A stretch of 64,000 nucleotides of DNA from Bacteroidales bacterium (GTDB lineage Bacteria > Bacteroidota > Bacteroidia > Bacteroidales > WCHB1-69), in assembly GCA_017540505.1 (NCBI GenBank), contig JAFYAW010000030.1, positions 62,001 to 126,000 on the forward strand, written 5' to 3'. The notes under the pieces were generated by a model, which was not told the origin of the DNA, searched no databases, and was given only the letters and a program-made list of their open reading frames with translations. The translations under genes were made by a program, and so were the position numbers. This document shows, one piece after another, positions 9,302 through 17,800 of the stretch (position 1 is the first letter of the stretch; every line of letters starts with the position of its first letter).

Positions 9302-10042
9302 TTACTCTACCTTCCTCGTCCCGTTGCATTCTGGGTAACCGGAGCAGCTCCAAAATTCTTTTCCCGCAGTGATTCCTCTCTTGGCCATCCGTTTCAGCAT
9401 TGGTTTGCCGCATTTGGGGCAGGTTGGGGCACTGGCTTTTGTGCTTTGCTCGGCACGGAAGGCGAGTCTCTCGGCAGTCAGTGCCTCTGAGAAACCGCCC
9501 TCTGAACGAAAGGTGGCCAGCTGGTTAGACAATTGTTTCCTCAGCATCAAGATCAGGCGGTTGCAGAGAACTAACAGACAGTTGGCCGCCACTATTGAGT
9601 TCTTTGATGCCAGCCATTCGTCAAATTTGTGTTTTTGGGTCAGGATGTGAATACTGCTCAGGTGTTGTACATCGTCCTTGTAGGCGGGCTTGTCAAGGTG
9701 GGTGTTTGCCACTTTGCGGTAGATGTCCGAGTTCACAGACCACGGGACCTCCTCGTGCTGCAAGAGCCAGTTAAGGTAGTCGTTAGCAAGCTCTGCAAGG
9801 CTGGCTCGTGCTACGTCAGTGAGTTTCATTTCGGTCTCCTTTGAGGTTGCGTGCCGTGAGTTACCCTCGGCGATGTTGGCGGGCACCGACCTCGCCGCCT
9901 GTGTCATCTGGTCGTATTGACGACCACACGGGTCGTTTGAGCGGTTGAGGAACCGCCTGCAGAAGTCTTGCGTGGCCAGTTGTATCACGTTTGACATTAC
10001 CCAAGTGTCTAGCCAGTAGTATCCAAAATTTCCTATTTTCAT
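9302..10042 (-). CDS. Four-helix-bundle 'suffix' protein with topoisomerase-type zinc ribbon
   Basis: A 246-residue protein. Residues about 10-180 look like the four-helix-bundle family related to the 23S rRNA intervening-sequence protein (LATQDFCRRFL, QMTQAARSVPANIAEGNSR, ARASLAELANDYLNWLL). The C-terminal 40 residues form a C4 zinc ribbon of the topoisomerase I tail type (CPKCGKPM ... FWSCSGYPEC). This combination is recognised as the four helix bundle suffix family and is common in Bacteroidetes. Members are not enzymatically characterised; the zinc ribbon suggests nucleic-acid contact. It is transcribed alone, convergent with the patatin gene. Confidence 0.8.
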   Translation of the reverse strand: MKIGNFGYYWLDTWVMSNVIQLATQDFCRRFLNRSNDPCGRQYDQMTQAARSVPANIAEGNSRHATSKETEMKLTDVARASLAELANDYLNWLLQHEEVPWSVNSDIYRKVANTHLDKPAYKDDVQHLSSIHILTQKHKFDEWLASKNSIVAANCLLVLCNRLILMLRKQLSNQLATFRSEGGFSEALTAERLAFRAEQSTKASAPTCPKCGKPMLKRMAKRGITAGKEFWSCSGYPECNGTRKVE

Positions 10043-10213
10043 TATAATATTTTCTTAATATTAATTAAACGATTATGAATGTTGGTTATTGTGCGCACAA
10101 TAATTTTTCTCAAAGTAACACAACGGCTGATGTTATTGTTTCACATTATAGTTTACAAAATCATAGGCGGTAAGAATTAAATCTCCCTCTTTTATCTTTC
10201 CCGCAAAAAAATG

Positions 10214-10221
10214 TACATTTG
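10214..10221 (+). promoter_or_regulatory. -7 box (TACATTTG) of the GH97 gene
   Basis: TACATTTG followed by 'c' lies 21 bases before the ATG at 10243, the typical Bacteroidetes arrangement. The 200-base gap holding it contains nothing else that could be recognised. Confidence 0.7.
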
Positions 10222-10242
10222 CACCTTCAAACCCCACCCGCT

Positions 10243-12315
10243 ATGAAAAAACATCTCCTCACCCTTCTGCTGCTCCTTGTCGGCTTCGCGGCCGTTCAGG
10301 CGCAGACCACCCAGACCATCACCTCCCCGGACCAGAAGCTGAAACTGAAGGTGGACCTTGGCGGCGACAGAATCCGCTACTCCGTCACCGTCGCCAACAG
10401 CGAGTTCCTGAAACCGTCGCAAATCGGGATGGAATTAGCCAACGGCACGGTGTTAGGCAGCGAGCCCATCCGCTCCCTGCGCAAGGGCGGCCGCCGGAGC
10501 GTCGACCGGATGGTGGCTTCCCCGCTGTACCGCAAGGACTCCATCCGCGACCAATACAACGAGCTGTACCTCCAATACAAAGCAGGCTATAGCGTCGTGT
10601 TCCGCGTCTATAACTCCGGTGTGGCCTACCGCTTCGAGACCGCCTTCAAGGATCCCATCACCGTTAAACACGAGATTGCGGAGTTCAACTTCTCGGAAGG
10701 CTATCCGGAGATGAGCACGGGCAGATTCATCGGCACAACAGCGATTTTGCCATACGTAAACCGCAAAGCGGCTGTCAATGGCGACTTCTCCGAACAATTT
10801 TGCACCTCGTTCGAGAATACCTACACTCAAATCCCGCTCAAGGAGATGGATGACAACCGCCTCGCCTTCCTGCCGATGTTGGTGGCGCAGACCTGTTCCG
10901 CTTCCGAAGGCGGATACTATGCTGGTTTGGGCTCCCGCCTTGCCGTCATCACCGAGTCCGACCTGCGCGACTATCCCGGTATGTACCTCAAACACACCGA
11001 GGGCAATTCCGTGATCGGCTATTTCGCGCCGCTGCCAAAAACCTGGGAGCAGGGTGGGCACAATAACCTGCAGTATATCGTGAAAGAGCGGGAGGACTAC
11101 ATCGCCAAGACCGCCGGCACGCGCACCTTCCCGTGGCGCATCATCGCCATTGCCCAAGAGGACAAGGAACTGGTGGATAACGACCTCGTCTATCTGCTCG
11201 CCGAGCCCTCCAAGGTGGAAAACATCTCCTGGATCAAACCCGGCAAGGTGGCCTGGGACTGGTGGAACAACTGGAACATCTGGGGCGTGGACTTCAAATC
11301 CGGCATAAACAACGAGACCTACGAGTACTACATCGACTTTGCCGCCGAGAAGGGCATCGAGTATGTGATTCTCGACGAGGGCTGGGCCGTGAACAAGCAG
11401 GCCGACCTCTTCCAGGTGGTGCCCGAAATTGACCTCCCGATGCTGGTAAAATATGCGGCCTCCAAGGGCGTCGGCATTGTGCTGTGGGCCGGTTACGCCG
11501 CGATGGACAAGGATATGGAGCACGTCTGCCAGCACTACGCCGAGATGGGCGTCAAGGGCTTCAAGGTCGATTTTATGGACCGCGACGACCAGATTGTGGT
11601 CGATTTCTACGAGCGGATGGCCGCAATGGCAGCCAAATACCACCTCTTCATCGACTTCCACGGGGCGTACAAGCCCACGGGACTGAGCCGCACCTATCCG
11701 AATGTACTGAATTACGAGGGCGTTTTCGGACTGGAACAGTGCAAGTGGGCGGACAGCAAGACGGATATGGTGAAATATGAGGTCACCATCCCGTTCATTC
11801 GGATGCTAGCTGGTCCGATGGACTTCACCCAGGGCGCAATGCGCAACGGCGCCAAGGATTGCTACTTCCCGAGTTGGAACGAGCCGATGAGCCAGGGCAC
11901 GCGCTGCCGCCAGCTGGCCGAGTATGTCATCTTTGACGCCCCCTTCGCGATGCTCTGCGACGCCCCGACCGCCTACTTGGAGGAGCCCGAATGCACGGAG
12001 TTCATCGCCAAGGTGCCCACCGTGTGGGACGAGACCCGCATCCTGGATGGCAAAGTTGGCGAGTACGTGATTTCCGCCAAACGCAAGGGCAACACCTGGT
12101 ACATCGGCGCCATCACCGACTGGAACGCCCGCACCGTCGAAATTGACCTCAAGGCCCTGGGTATCACCTCCGGCACGGTGACGATGTTCGTGGACGGCCC
12201 CAACGCCAAGCGCAAAGGCGTTGACTATCAGAAGAAAGCGATGCCTGTTCCCGCAGATGGCAAGTTGAGTGTGGAGTTGGCCCCGGGAGGAGGAACGGCG
12301 GTGATAATATTGTAG
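10243..12315 (+). CDS. GH97 family alpha-glycosidase
   Basis: A 690-residue secreted enzyme. The start at ATG 10243 (MKKHLLTLLLLLVGFAAVQAQ) gives a signal peptide and falls just after the -7 box; the longer frame starts inside the promoter. It has the N-terminal beta-sandwich, the central TIM barrel (WDWWNNWNIWG, YVILDEGWA, GFKVDFMDRDDQ, FHGAYKPTGLSRTYPN, NYEGVFGLEQCKW) and a small C-terminal beta domain, all at the usual GH97 length. GH97 includes inverting alpha-glucosidases (SusB) and a retaining alpha-galactosidase subgroup. The Asp443-containing FKVDFMDRDDQ and Glu492 in NYEG look more like the retaining group, so alpha-galactosidase is as likely as alpha-glucosidase; this is inference. 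It is not accompanied here by susC/susD. Confidence 0.9.
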   Translation: MKKHLLTLLLLLVGFAAVQAQTTQTITSPDQKLKLKVDLGGDRIRYSVTVANSEFLKPSQIGMELANGTVLGSEPIRSLRKGGRRSVDRMVASPLYRKDSIRDQYNELYLQYKAGYSVVFRVYNSGVAYRFETAFKDPITVKHEIAEFNFSEGYPEMSTGRFIGTTAILPYVNRKAAVNGDFSEQFCTSFENTYTQIPLKEMDDNRLAFLPMLVAQTCSASEGGYYAGLGSRLAVITESDLRDYPGMYLKHTEGNSVIGYFAPLPKTWEQGGHNNLQYIVKEREDYIAKTAGTRTFPWRIIAIAQEDKELVDNDLVYLLAEPSKVENISWIKPGKVAWDWWNNWNIWGVDFKSGINNETYEYYIDFAAEKGIEYVILDEGWAVNKQADLFQVVPEIDLPMLVKYAASKGVGIVLWAGYAAMDKDMEHVCQHYAEMGVKGFKVDFMDRDDQIVVDFYERMAAMAAKYHLFIDFHGAYKPTGLSRTYPNVLNYEGVFGLEQCKWADSKTDMVKYEVTIPFIRMLAGPMDFTQGAMRNGAKDCYFPSWNEPMSQGTRCRQLAEYVIFDAPFAMLCDAPTAYLEEPECTEFIAKVPTVWDETRILDGKVGEYVISAKRKGNTWYIGAITDWNARTVEIDLKALGITSGTVTMFVDGPNAKRKGVDYQKKAMPVPADGKLSVELAPGGGTAVIIL

Positions 12316-12336
12316 AGGCGTGCGGCCACGCGCCTT

Positions 12337-12891
12337 ATGAATTGGTGGAATCGGTTGAATATGCAGAGAAAAACAGATTGTCCAGACGATGAGGATGTCC
12401 TGTTTTACAACAAGCCGGACAAGGGAGGCATCATCCCTTGGGGTATCGCTTTGGGTATTCTCCTGCTGTTTTTCATCCCATTTTCAACCTTTATATTGAG
12501 AACCACTTGGTACCGGTGGGAGGATGTTCTTGTGATGTTTGTTTTTCTCGCATTGCCAGGCTATCTGATTTTCAACCTGATATACCGCATCCTTTGGGAA
12601 TTGATGGGGGAGGAGAAGGTGAGTTGCACGAGAACGCAACTCCGCATCCGTCAGAAAGTCCCTTTCACAAGGGAATATATCATACCGTTAAACAGCATAA
12701 TGGACGTTGTCCCGTATGACGAGCCACTGATCTATGCGGCGCTCCCAACTCGAGATCCGTGCGTGATAGTGTCATATAAAACCGGCAATAATAAAATCCG
12801 CAAAGTCTATTTCGGCTATCATCTCAGCCAAAAACAGCAGGAAAATCTGGTGGAGGATATCCGTGAGTTGCTGTTAGAGAGTATTGCGTGA
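12337..12891 (+). CDS. Membrane protein with C-terminal PH-like domain (paralogue 1)
   Basis: A 184-residue protein. Two hydrophobic segments (about residues 29-52 and 60-88) form a membrane hairpin. They are followed by a cytoplasmic beta-rich region (RTQLRIRQKVPFTREYIIPLNSIMDVVPYDEP...) and a terminal helix, resembling bacterial PH-type membrane proteins. It shares order and several motifs (GEE...V, IP..SI..V, Y, LxxxQQE.VVE.I.EL) with the protein at 14557-15135, so the two appear to be paralogues flanking a WG-repeat protein. The function is unknown. It starts 21 bases after the GH97 stop. Confidence 0.6.
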   Translation: MNWWNRLNMQRKTDCPDDEDVLFYNKPDKGGIIPWGIALGILLLFFIPFSTFILRTTWYRWEDVLVMFVFLALPGYLIFNLIYRILWELMGEEKVSCTRTQLRIRQKVPFTREYIIPLNSIMDVVPYDEPLIYAALPTRDPCVIVSYKTGNNKIRKVYFGYHLSQKQQENLVEDIRELLLESIA

Positions 12892-12902
12892 AAAAGAGTC
12901 CC

Positions 12903-13008
12903 CGTGCCGGAGGCACGATATCCTAGTAACCCCACATCAGCGTAACGAAGTGGAGCGCAGTTTGGGGAAGGACGTGCGCACACGGGAGCCTGCGTGTCGG
13001 AGACACGC
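12903..13008. repeat. Dispersed-repeat-like element with three small hairpins
   Basis: A GC-rich non-coding stretch between two genes. It contains a hairpin with arms GTGCC/GGCAC at 12904-12916, a longer CCCCA...TGGGG pairing around 12930-12967, and a strong hairpin with arms GCGTGTC/GACACGC at 12992-13008. Both small hairpins have the loop GGA. This organisation resembles dispersed palindromic elements seen in other Bacteroidales intergenic regions; that resemblance is from memory and untested. Confidence 0.5.
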
Positions 13009-13027
13009 CACGATTCCGAAAAAAGAC

Positions 13028-13035
13028 TATCTTTG
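13028..13035 (+). promoter_or_regulatory. -7 box (TATCTTTG) of the WG-repeat gene
   Basis: TATCTTTG followed by 'cc', 20 bases before the ATG at 13055. It lies directly after the hairpin element, so the WG-repeat gene probably has its own promoter. Confidence 0.65.
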
Positions 13036-13054
13036 CCGATGAGAAAAATCTCCA

Positions 13055-14548
13055 ATGAAAAAGCGATTGTATATACCGACATTTCTGCTACTTGCCAGCA
13101 TATTCGGGCTTCGTGCACAGACCGATGTCCCACATGTGACTGTCGAGCTAATACAAACGACCCCATCTACAATTATCTTCAATTATCATCCGAATGATGC
13201 CTGCCACCATTTTTATGTCTATACGGATCGCGGAAACGAGGTGGCACTTTGGTCAAATATTTTTGGTTTGACAGTAGATGATGTGATATGCATTTGGGGA
13301 GAACGAATTGACACTGTTTCAGTATGGAATTCTTATTGGACAGATCTTATTCCGAATAACCAATACCACATTTATATCGTTCCGTATGATTCAGTTGGAC
13401 ATCGATATCCCTGTGAGAGAACTCGATTTTCCACACCGGAATCAGGTATTACTGGACGTTCAAACATTCTAATATCAAGCAGCTTTATTACAGATACATC
13501 CGCGTATATTGTGTGTGTGCCAAACGAGGAAACGTTCTGTTATTACAACGGTATCATTCCCGCCGATTGGTTTTATAAAATAGGACTGGATTCGGTGTGC
13601 CGACTCGTGCTGAATTCATCAAGGTTGTATGAAACAGACCGATGGGGGCATCTTTTTCTGAACCGTGGCACGCAATATTGTGCCGTTGCGCTCGGACAAA
13701 ATGGACGAGGGGAGTTCGGAGACACCACCCTCCATTGGTTCACTACCTTGGGAAAGAAGCAGATTGTGGAGGAGGATACGGCACCGGTTATTTTCTACAA
13801 TACGAATGGGGCAGACATTGACCGCATTCCAGAGGAACAATGGAATCAATACGCTGTCCGGGCATACGTGGCCGATAAATCAAGAACCGTGCAGGAAGTG
13901 AGTCTGGGCCAAGGGAATATCATTCTTGCCACATTGCCAGTAAGTGATTATTACGTGGATATTGTTAGAAAATCAGATGAAAATGAGGTGAAGGAACTAC
14001 AGGTGAGCATTCGAAAAGAGGATATGACGAAGGAACGGCACATAGAGGAGGATGGCTTTGTATGGACGAAGATGCGGCAGGATTACAACTACGCCATTGG
14101 GGATGCCAGCGGGAAAGCCTTGACACCATTCATTTTCACAAAACTATCCTATTCAAACGGTGTTTTTATTGGCAAAACACATTTAGATAATAGATTATAT
14201 GATGTGTTGCTGACCCCCCAGGGCAAATATATTATCAATACAGACAGGCATTATGATAAGATTATGTATGATTCGTACTCGAAAAATCTGTATGTGTCGA
14301 AATCTGGGAAAGTGGGTGTGTGCGATATGAACGGCAGGGAAATTGTAAAGCCCTCTTACGATGACATTCTGGATATGGAGACATATTATAAAGTTCTGCA
14401 AAAGGGTCTATGGGGGTGCATTGATGCCACAGGAAAAATTATTTTCCCGCCCAAATACCAAGACTTTGAGAGGACGGACAGTGGTTATACGGTGATAAAA
14501 GATGGTGTTAAAGGTTATCTGGACCTGACAGGGAAGGAAATCCAATAA
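13055..14548 (+). CDS. Secreted protein with C-terminal WG-type repeats
   Basis: A 497-residue protein with signal peptide MKKRLYIPTFLLLASIFGLRAQ. The first 300 residues are beta-rich and unrecognised (a possible fibronectin-like stretch around residues 20-130). The last 150 residues contain WG/KWGY-like repeats: LYVSKSGKVGVCDMNGREIVKPSYDDI, LQKGLWGCIDATGKIIFPPKYQDFE, VIKDGVKGYLDLTGKEI. Such repeats form beta-propeller-like or solenoid folds in many Bacteroidetes exported proteins and suggest binding rather than catalysis. It lies between two paralogous membrane proteins, with 8 bases to the following one, which hints at a shared task at the envelope. Confidence 0.65.
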   Translation: MKKRLYIPTFLLLASIFGLRAQTDVPHVTVELIQTTPSTIIFNYHPNDACHHFYVYTDRGNEVALWSNIFGLTVDDVICIWGERIDTVSVWNSYWTDLIPNNQYHIYIVPYDSVGHRYPCERTRFSTPESGITGRSNILISSSFITDTSAYIVCVPNEETFCYYNGIIPADWFYKIGLDSVCRLVLNSSRLYETDRWGHLFLNRGTQYCAVALGQNGRGEFGDTTLHWFTTLGKKQIVEEDTAPVIFYNTNGADIDRIPEEQWNQYAVRAYVADKSRTVQEVSLGQGNIILATLPVSDYYVDIVRKSDENEVKELQVSIRKEDMTKERHIEEDGFVWTKMRQDYNYAIGDASGKALTPFIFTKLSYSNGVFIGKTHLDNRLYDVLLTPQGKYIINTDRHYDKIMYDSYSKNLYVSKSGKVGVCDMNGREIVKPSYDDILDMETYYKVLQKGLWGCIDATGKIIFPPKYQDFERTDSGYTVIKDGVKGYLDLTGKEIQ

Positions 14549-14556
14549 GAGTTATT

Positions 14557-15135
14557 ATGTGTGCAAGTAACAATATAGCCTACGACGAGCTCAACGGCCG
14601 CACCATACTGCTGCGCAGCCGGCCGGAGCCGGATAATATACTGGTGTTCGGTGGTACAACCCTGATTGGGCTGTTTTTCTGCTTCACGGCGTTTTATTTT
14701 GTGATTTCCGAGATTATTAAAATCGGTTGGCGAGGCTTGGACGGATTTTGGCCGTTTATGAACGGTTTTTTCCAGGCGTTCATCATCTGCGGTGTTCCCA
14801 TCGCTTACACGCTAATGGTTTTGGATATGCTGATTTGGCAGATAAAAGGCGAGGAGCTTGTCACCTATTCGGAAAAGGACTTGCTCATCCAGCATAAGAG
14901 TTTGTTCAGCGGGGAGTGGCGGATTCCGTGGGACTGCATCCTGGAAGTGAAAGCATATTCTTATCCGTGGTACAAATTTAAAGGGCGAGATGGGGACGAA
15001 ACGCTCTGTCTGACCTATAAAAACGCGAAAGACAAGACCAAAAAGGTGCGGTTCGGACTGTTGCTCAACGAAGACCAACAGGAGTTTGTTGTAGAGCGCA
15101 TCAAGGAGCTGTGCGTGAAGAACTTCGGAAAATAA
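14557..15135 (+). CDS. Membrane protein with C-terminal PH-like domain (paralogue 2)
   Basis: A 192-residue protein starting 8 bases after the WG-repeat gene. It has two hydrophobic segments (about residues 27-51 and 70-92) and then a PH-like region: GEELVTYSEKDLLIQHKSLFSGEWRIPWDCILEVKAYSYPW. A terminal helix, LNEDQQEFVVERIKELC, closes it. The arrangement matches the protein at 12337-12891, including IP-W/L-x2-I and the QQE-x-V-x2-I-x-EL tail. The function is unknown. It ends convergently with the toxin-antitoxin pair. Confidence 0.6.
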   Translation: MCASNNIAYDELNGRTILLRSRPEPDNILVFGGTTLIGLFFCFTAFYFVISEIIKIGWRGLDGFWPFMNGFFQAFIICGVPIAYTLMVLDMLIWQIKGEELVTYSEKDLLIQHKSLFSGEWRIPWDCILEVKAYSYPWYKFKGRDGDETLCLTYKNAKDKTKKVRFGLLLNEDQQEFVVERIKELCVKNFGK

Positions 15136-15150
15136 TAATAGGCGATAGGT

Positions 15151-15470
15151 CTATTCCAATTCCGACAAATGATATGGGATGCTATTGGGATCTTGGTAAT
15201 TGTTCCAAACGGCAAGAATAGTCACTTTGTCGGACTGAGGAGAATAAAAAACGGTAATTTGTCGAATGACAATCTTTCGAACTTCACAACCTTTGTATGT
15301 TGCGCCTTCATATTGCTCTCCGATATGGGGGAATGAGGCAAGCTGTTCGACATTATCCATTATCTGTAGGTTTTCCGAGCGGCTCCAAATCCAAACCTGC
15401 CAAGCACATATTCGATTTCGGCGTCAAGTTCACGTTGAGCACCTCGCAACCACTCTATTTCAAAAACCAT
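15151..15470 (-). pseudogene. ParE/RelE-family toxin, frameshifted
   Basis: Read leftward, the first part (from ATG at 15470: MVFEIEWLRGAQRELDAEIEYVLGRFG...) ends at a TAA after AARKTYR. The rest of the toxin continues at once in another frame (MDNVEQLASFPHIG ... ILAVWNNYQDP). The join reads aga-taa-tgg; one additional base would restore TYR-I-MDNV. The combined product of about 105 residues has the ParE/RelE fold signature: N-terminal helical hairpin, then the VRKIVIRQITVFYSP and KVTILAVWNNYQDP strands. ParE toxins act on gyrase and RelE toxins cleave mRNA; which applies here cannot be said. A one-base deletion (decay or read error) is the simplest explanation. It overlaps the antitoxin gene by 11 bases. 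Confidence 0.75.
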
Positions 15471-15735
15471 ACTTCGAACGGATTGAATCAGAAACTTCCT
15501 GATGAGAGACCACAGACTCTTCACCAGCTTCAGCCCTACGGATGCGGTCAAGCAGAATGACCTGCATCTCCTCGGCGGTATGTGCATTGGGGGATGTGAT
15601 AGGTGTGGCGGCAAGTTCCGAAATCAGCAGATTCACTTTGTCTTGGAGCCATTGGCCTATACTTTCACGAGTGGTGAGGTCGGGATTAATACGCCTCACA
15701 GTGGCATCATCTACATTTATTGTTACAGTACACAT
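15460..15735 (-). CDS. Antitoxin of a ParE/RelE-type module
   Basis: A 91-residue protein (MCTVTINVDDATVRRINPDL...) upstream of and overlapping the toxin frame by 11 bases, the usual antitoxin-toxin order. The first 35 residues resemble a short DNA-binding antitoxin N-terminus. The middle is alanine-rich and flexible, and the acidic tail EAGEESVVSHQEVSDSIRSKYGF would wrap the toxin. With the toxin broken it may now act only as a DNA-binding repressor. A variant -7 box lies 26 bases upstream. Confidence 0.7.
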   Translation of the reverse strand: MCTVTINVDDATVRRINPDLTTRESIGQWLQDKVNLLISELAATPITSPNAHTAEEMQVILLDRIRRAEAGEESVVSHQEVSDSIRSKYGF

Positions 15736-15760
15736 AGTTTCTATATCCTATTTCGAACCG

Positions 15761-15768
15761 CGAAAGTA
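15761..15768 (-). promoter_or_regulatory. Variant -7 box (TACTTTCG) of the toxin-antitoxin operon
   Basis: Read on the minus strand the box is TACTTTCG, 26 bases before the antitoxin ATG. The CG ending, rather than TG, also occurs in front of three MPHHR paralogues in this window. Confidence 0.45.
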
Positions 15769-15875
15769 CTATTTTTTCCGTTATGCTACGATGCGTTAAC
15801 GTAATTTAACACTGTCGGTCTCAAATCTTAGATTTCAGGAGATTTCCTTCTTGAAAATTGAAACCGAAAAAATAC

Positions 15876-15883
15876 TACTTTTG
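15876..15883 (+). promoter_or_regulatory. -7 box (TACTTTTG)
   Basis: TACTTTTG followed by 'ccc', 19 bases before the ATG at 15902. It fixes that ATG as the start, because the longer frame beginning at 15851 would span the promoter. Confidence 0.65.
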
Positions 15884-15901
15884 CCCTCCAAAAAGAATGT
15901 T

Positions 15902-16747
15902 ATGAGACACAAACTGTTATTGTACGCCTTATGCCTGCTCTTCCTCGCTGGCACGCCGCTCGCAGGGTCCGCGCAGGATCCTGGCCAAAGGGAGCTGTTG
16001 GAGCGTGCTTACGATACAAAATCGTACGTCTTATTGGAACAGTTTTTCGACAATTGGCAGAAGGAATATGCTGATAACGAGGCGGAAGCACCCGACAAAT
16101 GGGTTGCGGAGGCGCACAAGGTGTTCGCTGCAATGCTACGTCCGGATATTTCCTCGGAGATTGGGATTGAGGTTCTCGGACCAGTGCTTGTCGTACAAAG
16201 CACGTTGGATAAAATAGGTTATGTGAATAAGAAATCAATGGCTTTTCAAAAAGGTGATTTGGACAAAACAGTATATGTCACCGTTGATTCCGCCATAGAT
16301 TTCCGACCAAAATACCAAATCGAAGGACTTACGGCAGTTTATCTGACTGAAGGTTATAAAACTATCGTCAACGATTATCTTACAACATTCATGCTTCCTC
16401 CGTTGGAAATTGAAACATTTGATGATTGGGAACTGGTGGAAAAAGACGGTATTGTGACTATAACAGGTAATGAGAAAGAACCTTACGACTTTGAAGAGGC
16501 AAAATTACAAGAAGAATTAGAGAGAATATTTTTTTTGAGAGATTATGCCGGTAGGATATACTGCCCTCACATGTTTGGTCCAACTACTATTGTTCCTTTT
16601 TTTACCATTCACAAGATTGTATTTGACCGTTCGCTTCATTACGCTGTCGTGGTTTATAGTCAATGTATTTCAGGAGGAACTGTCGTGCTTAAGAAAGTAA
16701 AAAACAAATGGATTTTCGACCATCAGTATGAACTGTGGATAGAGTAG
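15902..16747 (+). CDS. Hypothetical secreted protein
   Basis: A 281-residue protein with signal peptide MRHKLLLYALCLLFLAGTPLAGSAQ. The mature part starts with a helical, acidic region (RELLERAYDTKSYVLLEQFFDNWQKEY). It continues with a mixed alpha/beta domain ending HYAVVVYSQCISGGTVVLKKVKNKW, which looks like the last strands of a small alpha/beta domain found in many Bacteroidetes periplasmic proteins. No family was recognised. It has its own promoter. The galM gene follows after 24 bases with no separate promoter visible, so galM may be transcribed from here. Confidence 0.55.
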   Translation: MRHKLLLYALCLLFLAGTPLAGSAQDPGQRELLERAYDTKSYVLLEQFFDNWQKEYADNEAEAPDKWVAEAHKVFAAMLRPDISSEIGIEVLGPVLVVQSTLDKIGYVNKKSMAFQKGDLDKTVYVTVDSAIDFRPKYQIEGLTAVYLTEGYKTIVNDYLTTFMLPPLEIETFDDWELVEKDGIVTITGNEKEPYDFEEAKLQEELERIFFLRDYAGRIYCPHMFGPTTIVPFFTIHKIVFDRSLHYAVVVYSQCISGGTVVLKKVKNKWIFDHQYELWIE

Positions 16748-16771
16748 TAATAGTGTCTCTGAAAGTGTTAT

Positions 16772-17800
16772 ATGCTTATGAAACAGAAAGTAACTCTTTA
16801 CACCCTCCGCAACTCCCACGGCCTCCGGGCGACCATCACCAACCTCGGCGGGCGCGTCGTGTCGCTGTTCGTGCCCGACAGAAACGGCATTCTGCGCGAT
16901 GTGGTGCTCGGGTTCGAAAACGTGGAAGACTATCTTCCCGAAAACCACCTCTCCGACTTCGGGGCGGCGATCGGAAGATACGCCAACCGTCTGAACAACG
17001 GGCAGATAACCATCGACGGGAAAACGTACCAGCTGCCGCAGAACGATGGCAAGAACTGTCTGCATGGCGGTCCCGACGGCTGGCAGTACCGGTTGTTCAA
17101 CGTGGAATCTGTGAGCAACCACCGGCTCGTGCTGAGTTTAGTCAGCGAGGATGGCGACAGCGGGTTCCCGGGCAACGTGTGTGCCCACGTTACCTACACG
17201 CTGACGGACGACAATGCGCTGGATATTCAGTATGAAGCGGTTACGGACGAGCCGACAGTCATCAACATAACCAACCACAGCTACTTCAACCTCAATGGGG
17301 ACGCATCCACCGATATCCTCAACCATCTGCTGACCGTCGATGCCGACCGCTACACCCCGATTGATAAGACCTTCATCCCGACGGGCGAGCTGGCCACAGT
17401 AGAGGGCACGCCGATGGATTTCCGGCAGCCCAAAGCTATTGGTCGCGACATTGCCGCCGATTTTGAGCAGCTGCGCATCGGGCGCGGCTACGACCACAAC
17501 TGGGTGTTGAACACGAAGGGCAACGATTCCCGTCCGTGCGCCCGCTTGGAGAGTCCCGTAACGGGCATTGCCTTAGAGGTTTACACTACTGAACCGGGGA
17601 TGCAAGTCTATACCGGCAACTTCCTTGACGGAACGTTCGTCGGGAAGGGTGGGGTAGTCTATCAACAGCGGGCGGCCGTTTGCCTCGAAACGCAGAAGTT
17701 CCCCGACTCGCCGAACCAGCACTGGCCGGAATCAAACGCGTTTTTGCGGCCGGGGGAGGTGTATCGGAGCAGGACGAAATTCCAGTTTGAAACATCGTAG
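16772..17800 (+). CDS. galM: Aldose 1-epimerase (galactose mutarotase)
   Basis: A 342-residue protein that interconverts the alpha and beta anomers of galactose for GalK. Family motifs are visible in order: LRATITNLGGRVVSLFVPDR, AAIGRYANRLNNGQ, NCLHGGPDGW with its histidine, ITNHSYFNL with the catalytic-type histidine, and RGYDHNWVL. EVYTTEPGMQVYTGNFLDG and a tail (CLETQKFPDSPN) where the acidic catalytic residue is expected complete the set. Either ATG 16772 or 16778 could be the start. No signal peptide is present, so it is cytoplasmic. Together with galK at 18946 it makes part of a galactose (Leloir) locus; galT and galE are not in the window. Confidence 0.92.
   Translation: MLMKQKVTLYTLRNSHGLRATITNLGGRVVSLFVPDRNGILRDVVLGFENVEDYLPENHLSDFGAAIGRYANRLNNGQITIDGKTYQLPQNDGKNCLHGGPDGWQYRLFNVESVSNHRLVLSLVSEDGDSGFPGNVCAHVTYTLTDDNALDIQYEAVTDEPTVINITNHSYFNLNGDASTDILNHLLTVDADRYTPIDKTFIPTGELATVEGTPMDFRQPKAIGRDIAADFEQLRIGRGYDHNWVLNTKGNDSRPCARLESPVTGIALEVYTTEPGMQVYTGNFLDGTFVGKGGVVYQQRAAVCLETQKFPDSPNQHWPESNAFLRPGEVYRSRTKFQFETS

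Noticed and set aside
10453-11661. 402-codon antisense frame opposite the GH97 gene
   Set aside because: No motif or promoter was seen, and the composition follows the complement of the GH97 coding sequence.
15360-15366. Programmed ribosomal frameshift in the toxin gene
   Set aside because: There is no slippery heptamer or downstream structure at the join. A simple one-base deletion is the more economical explanation.
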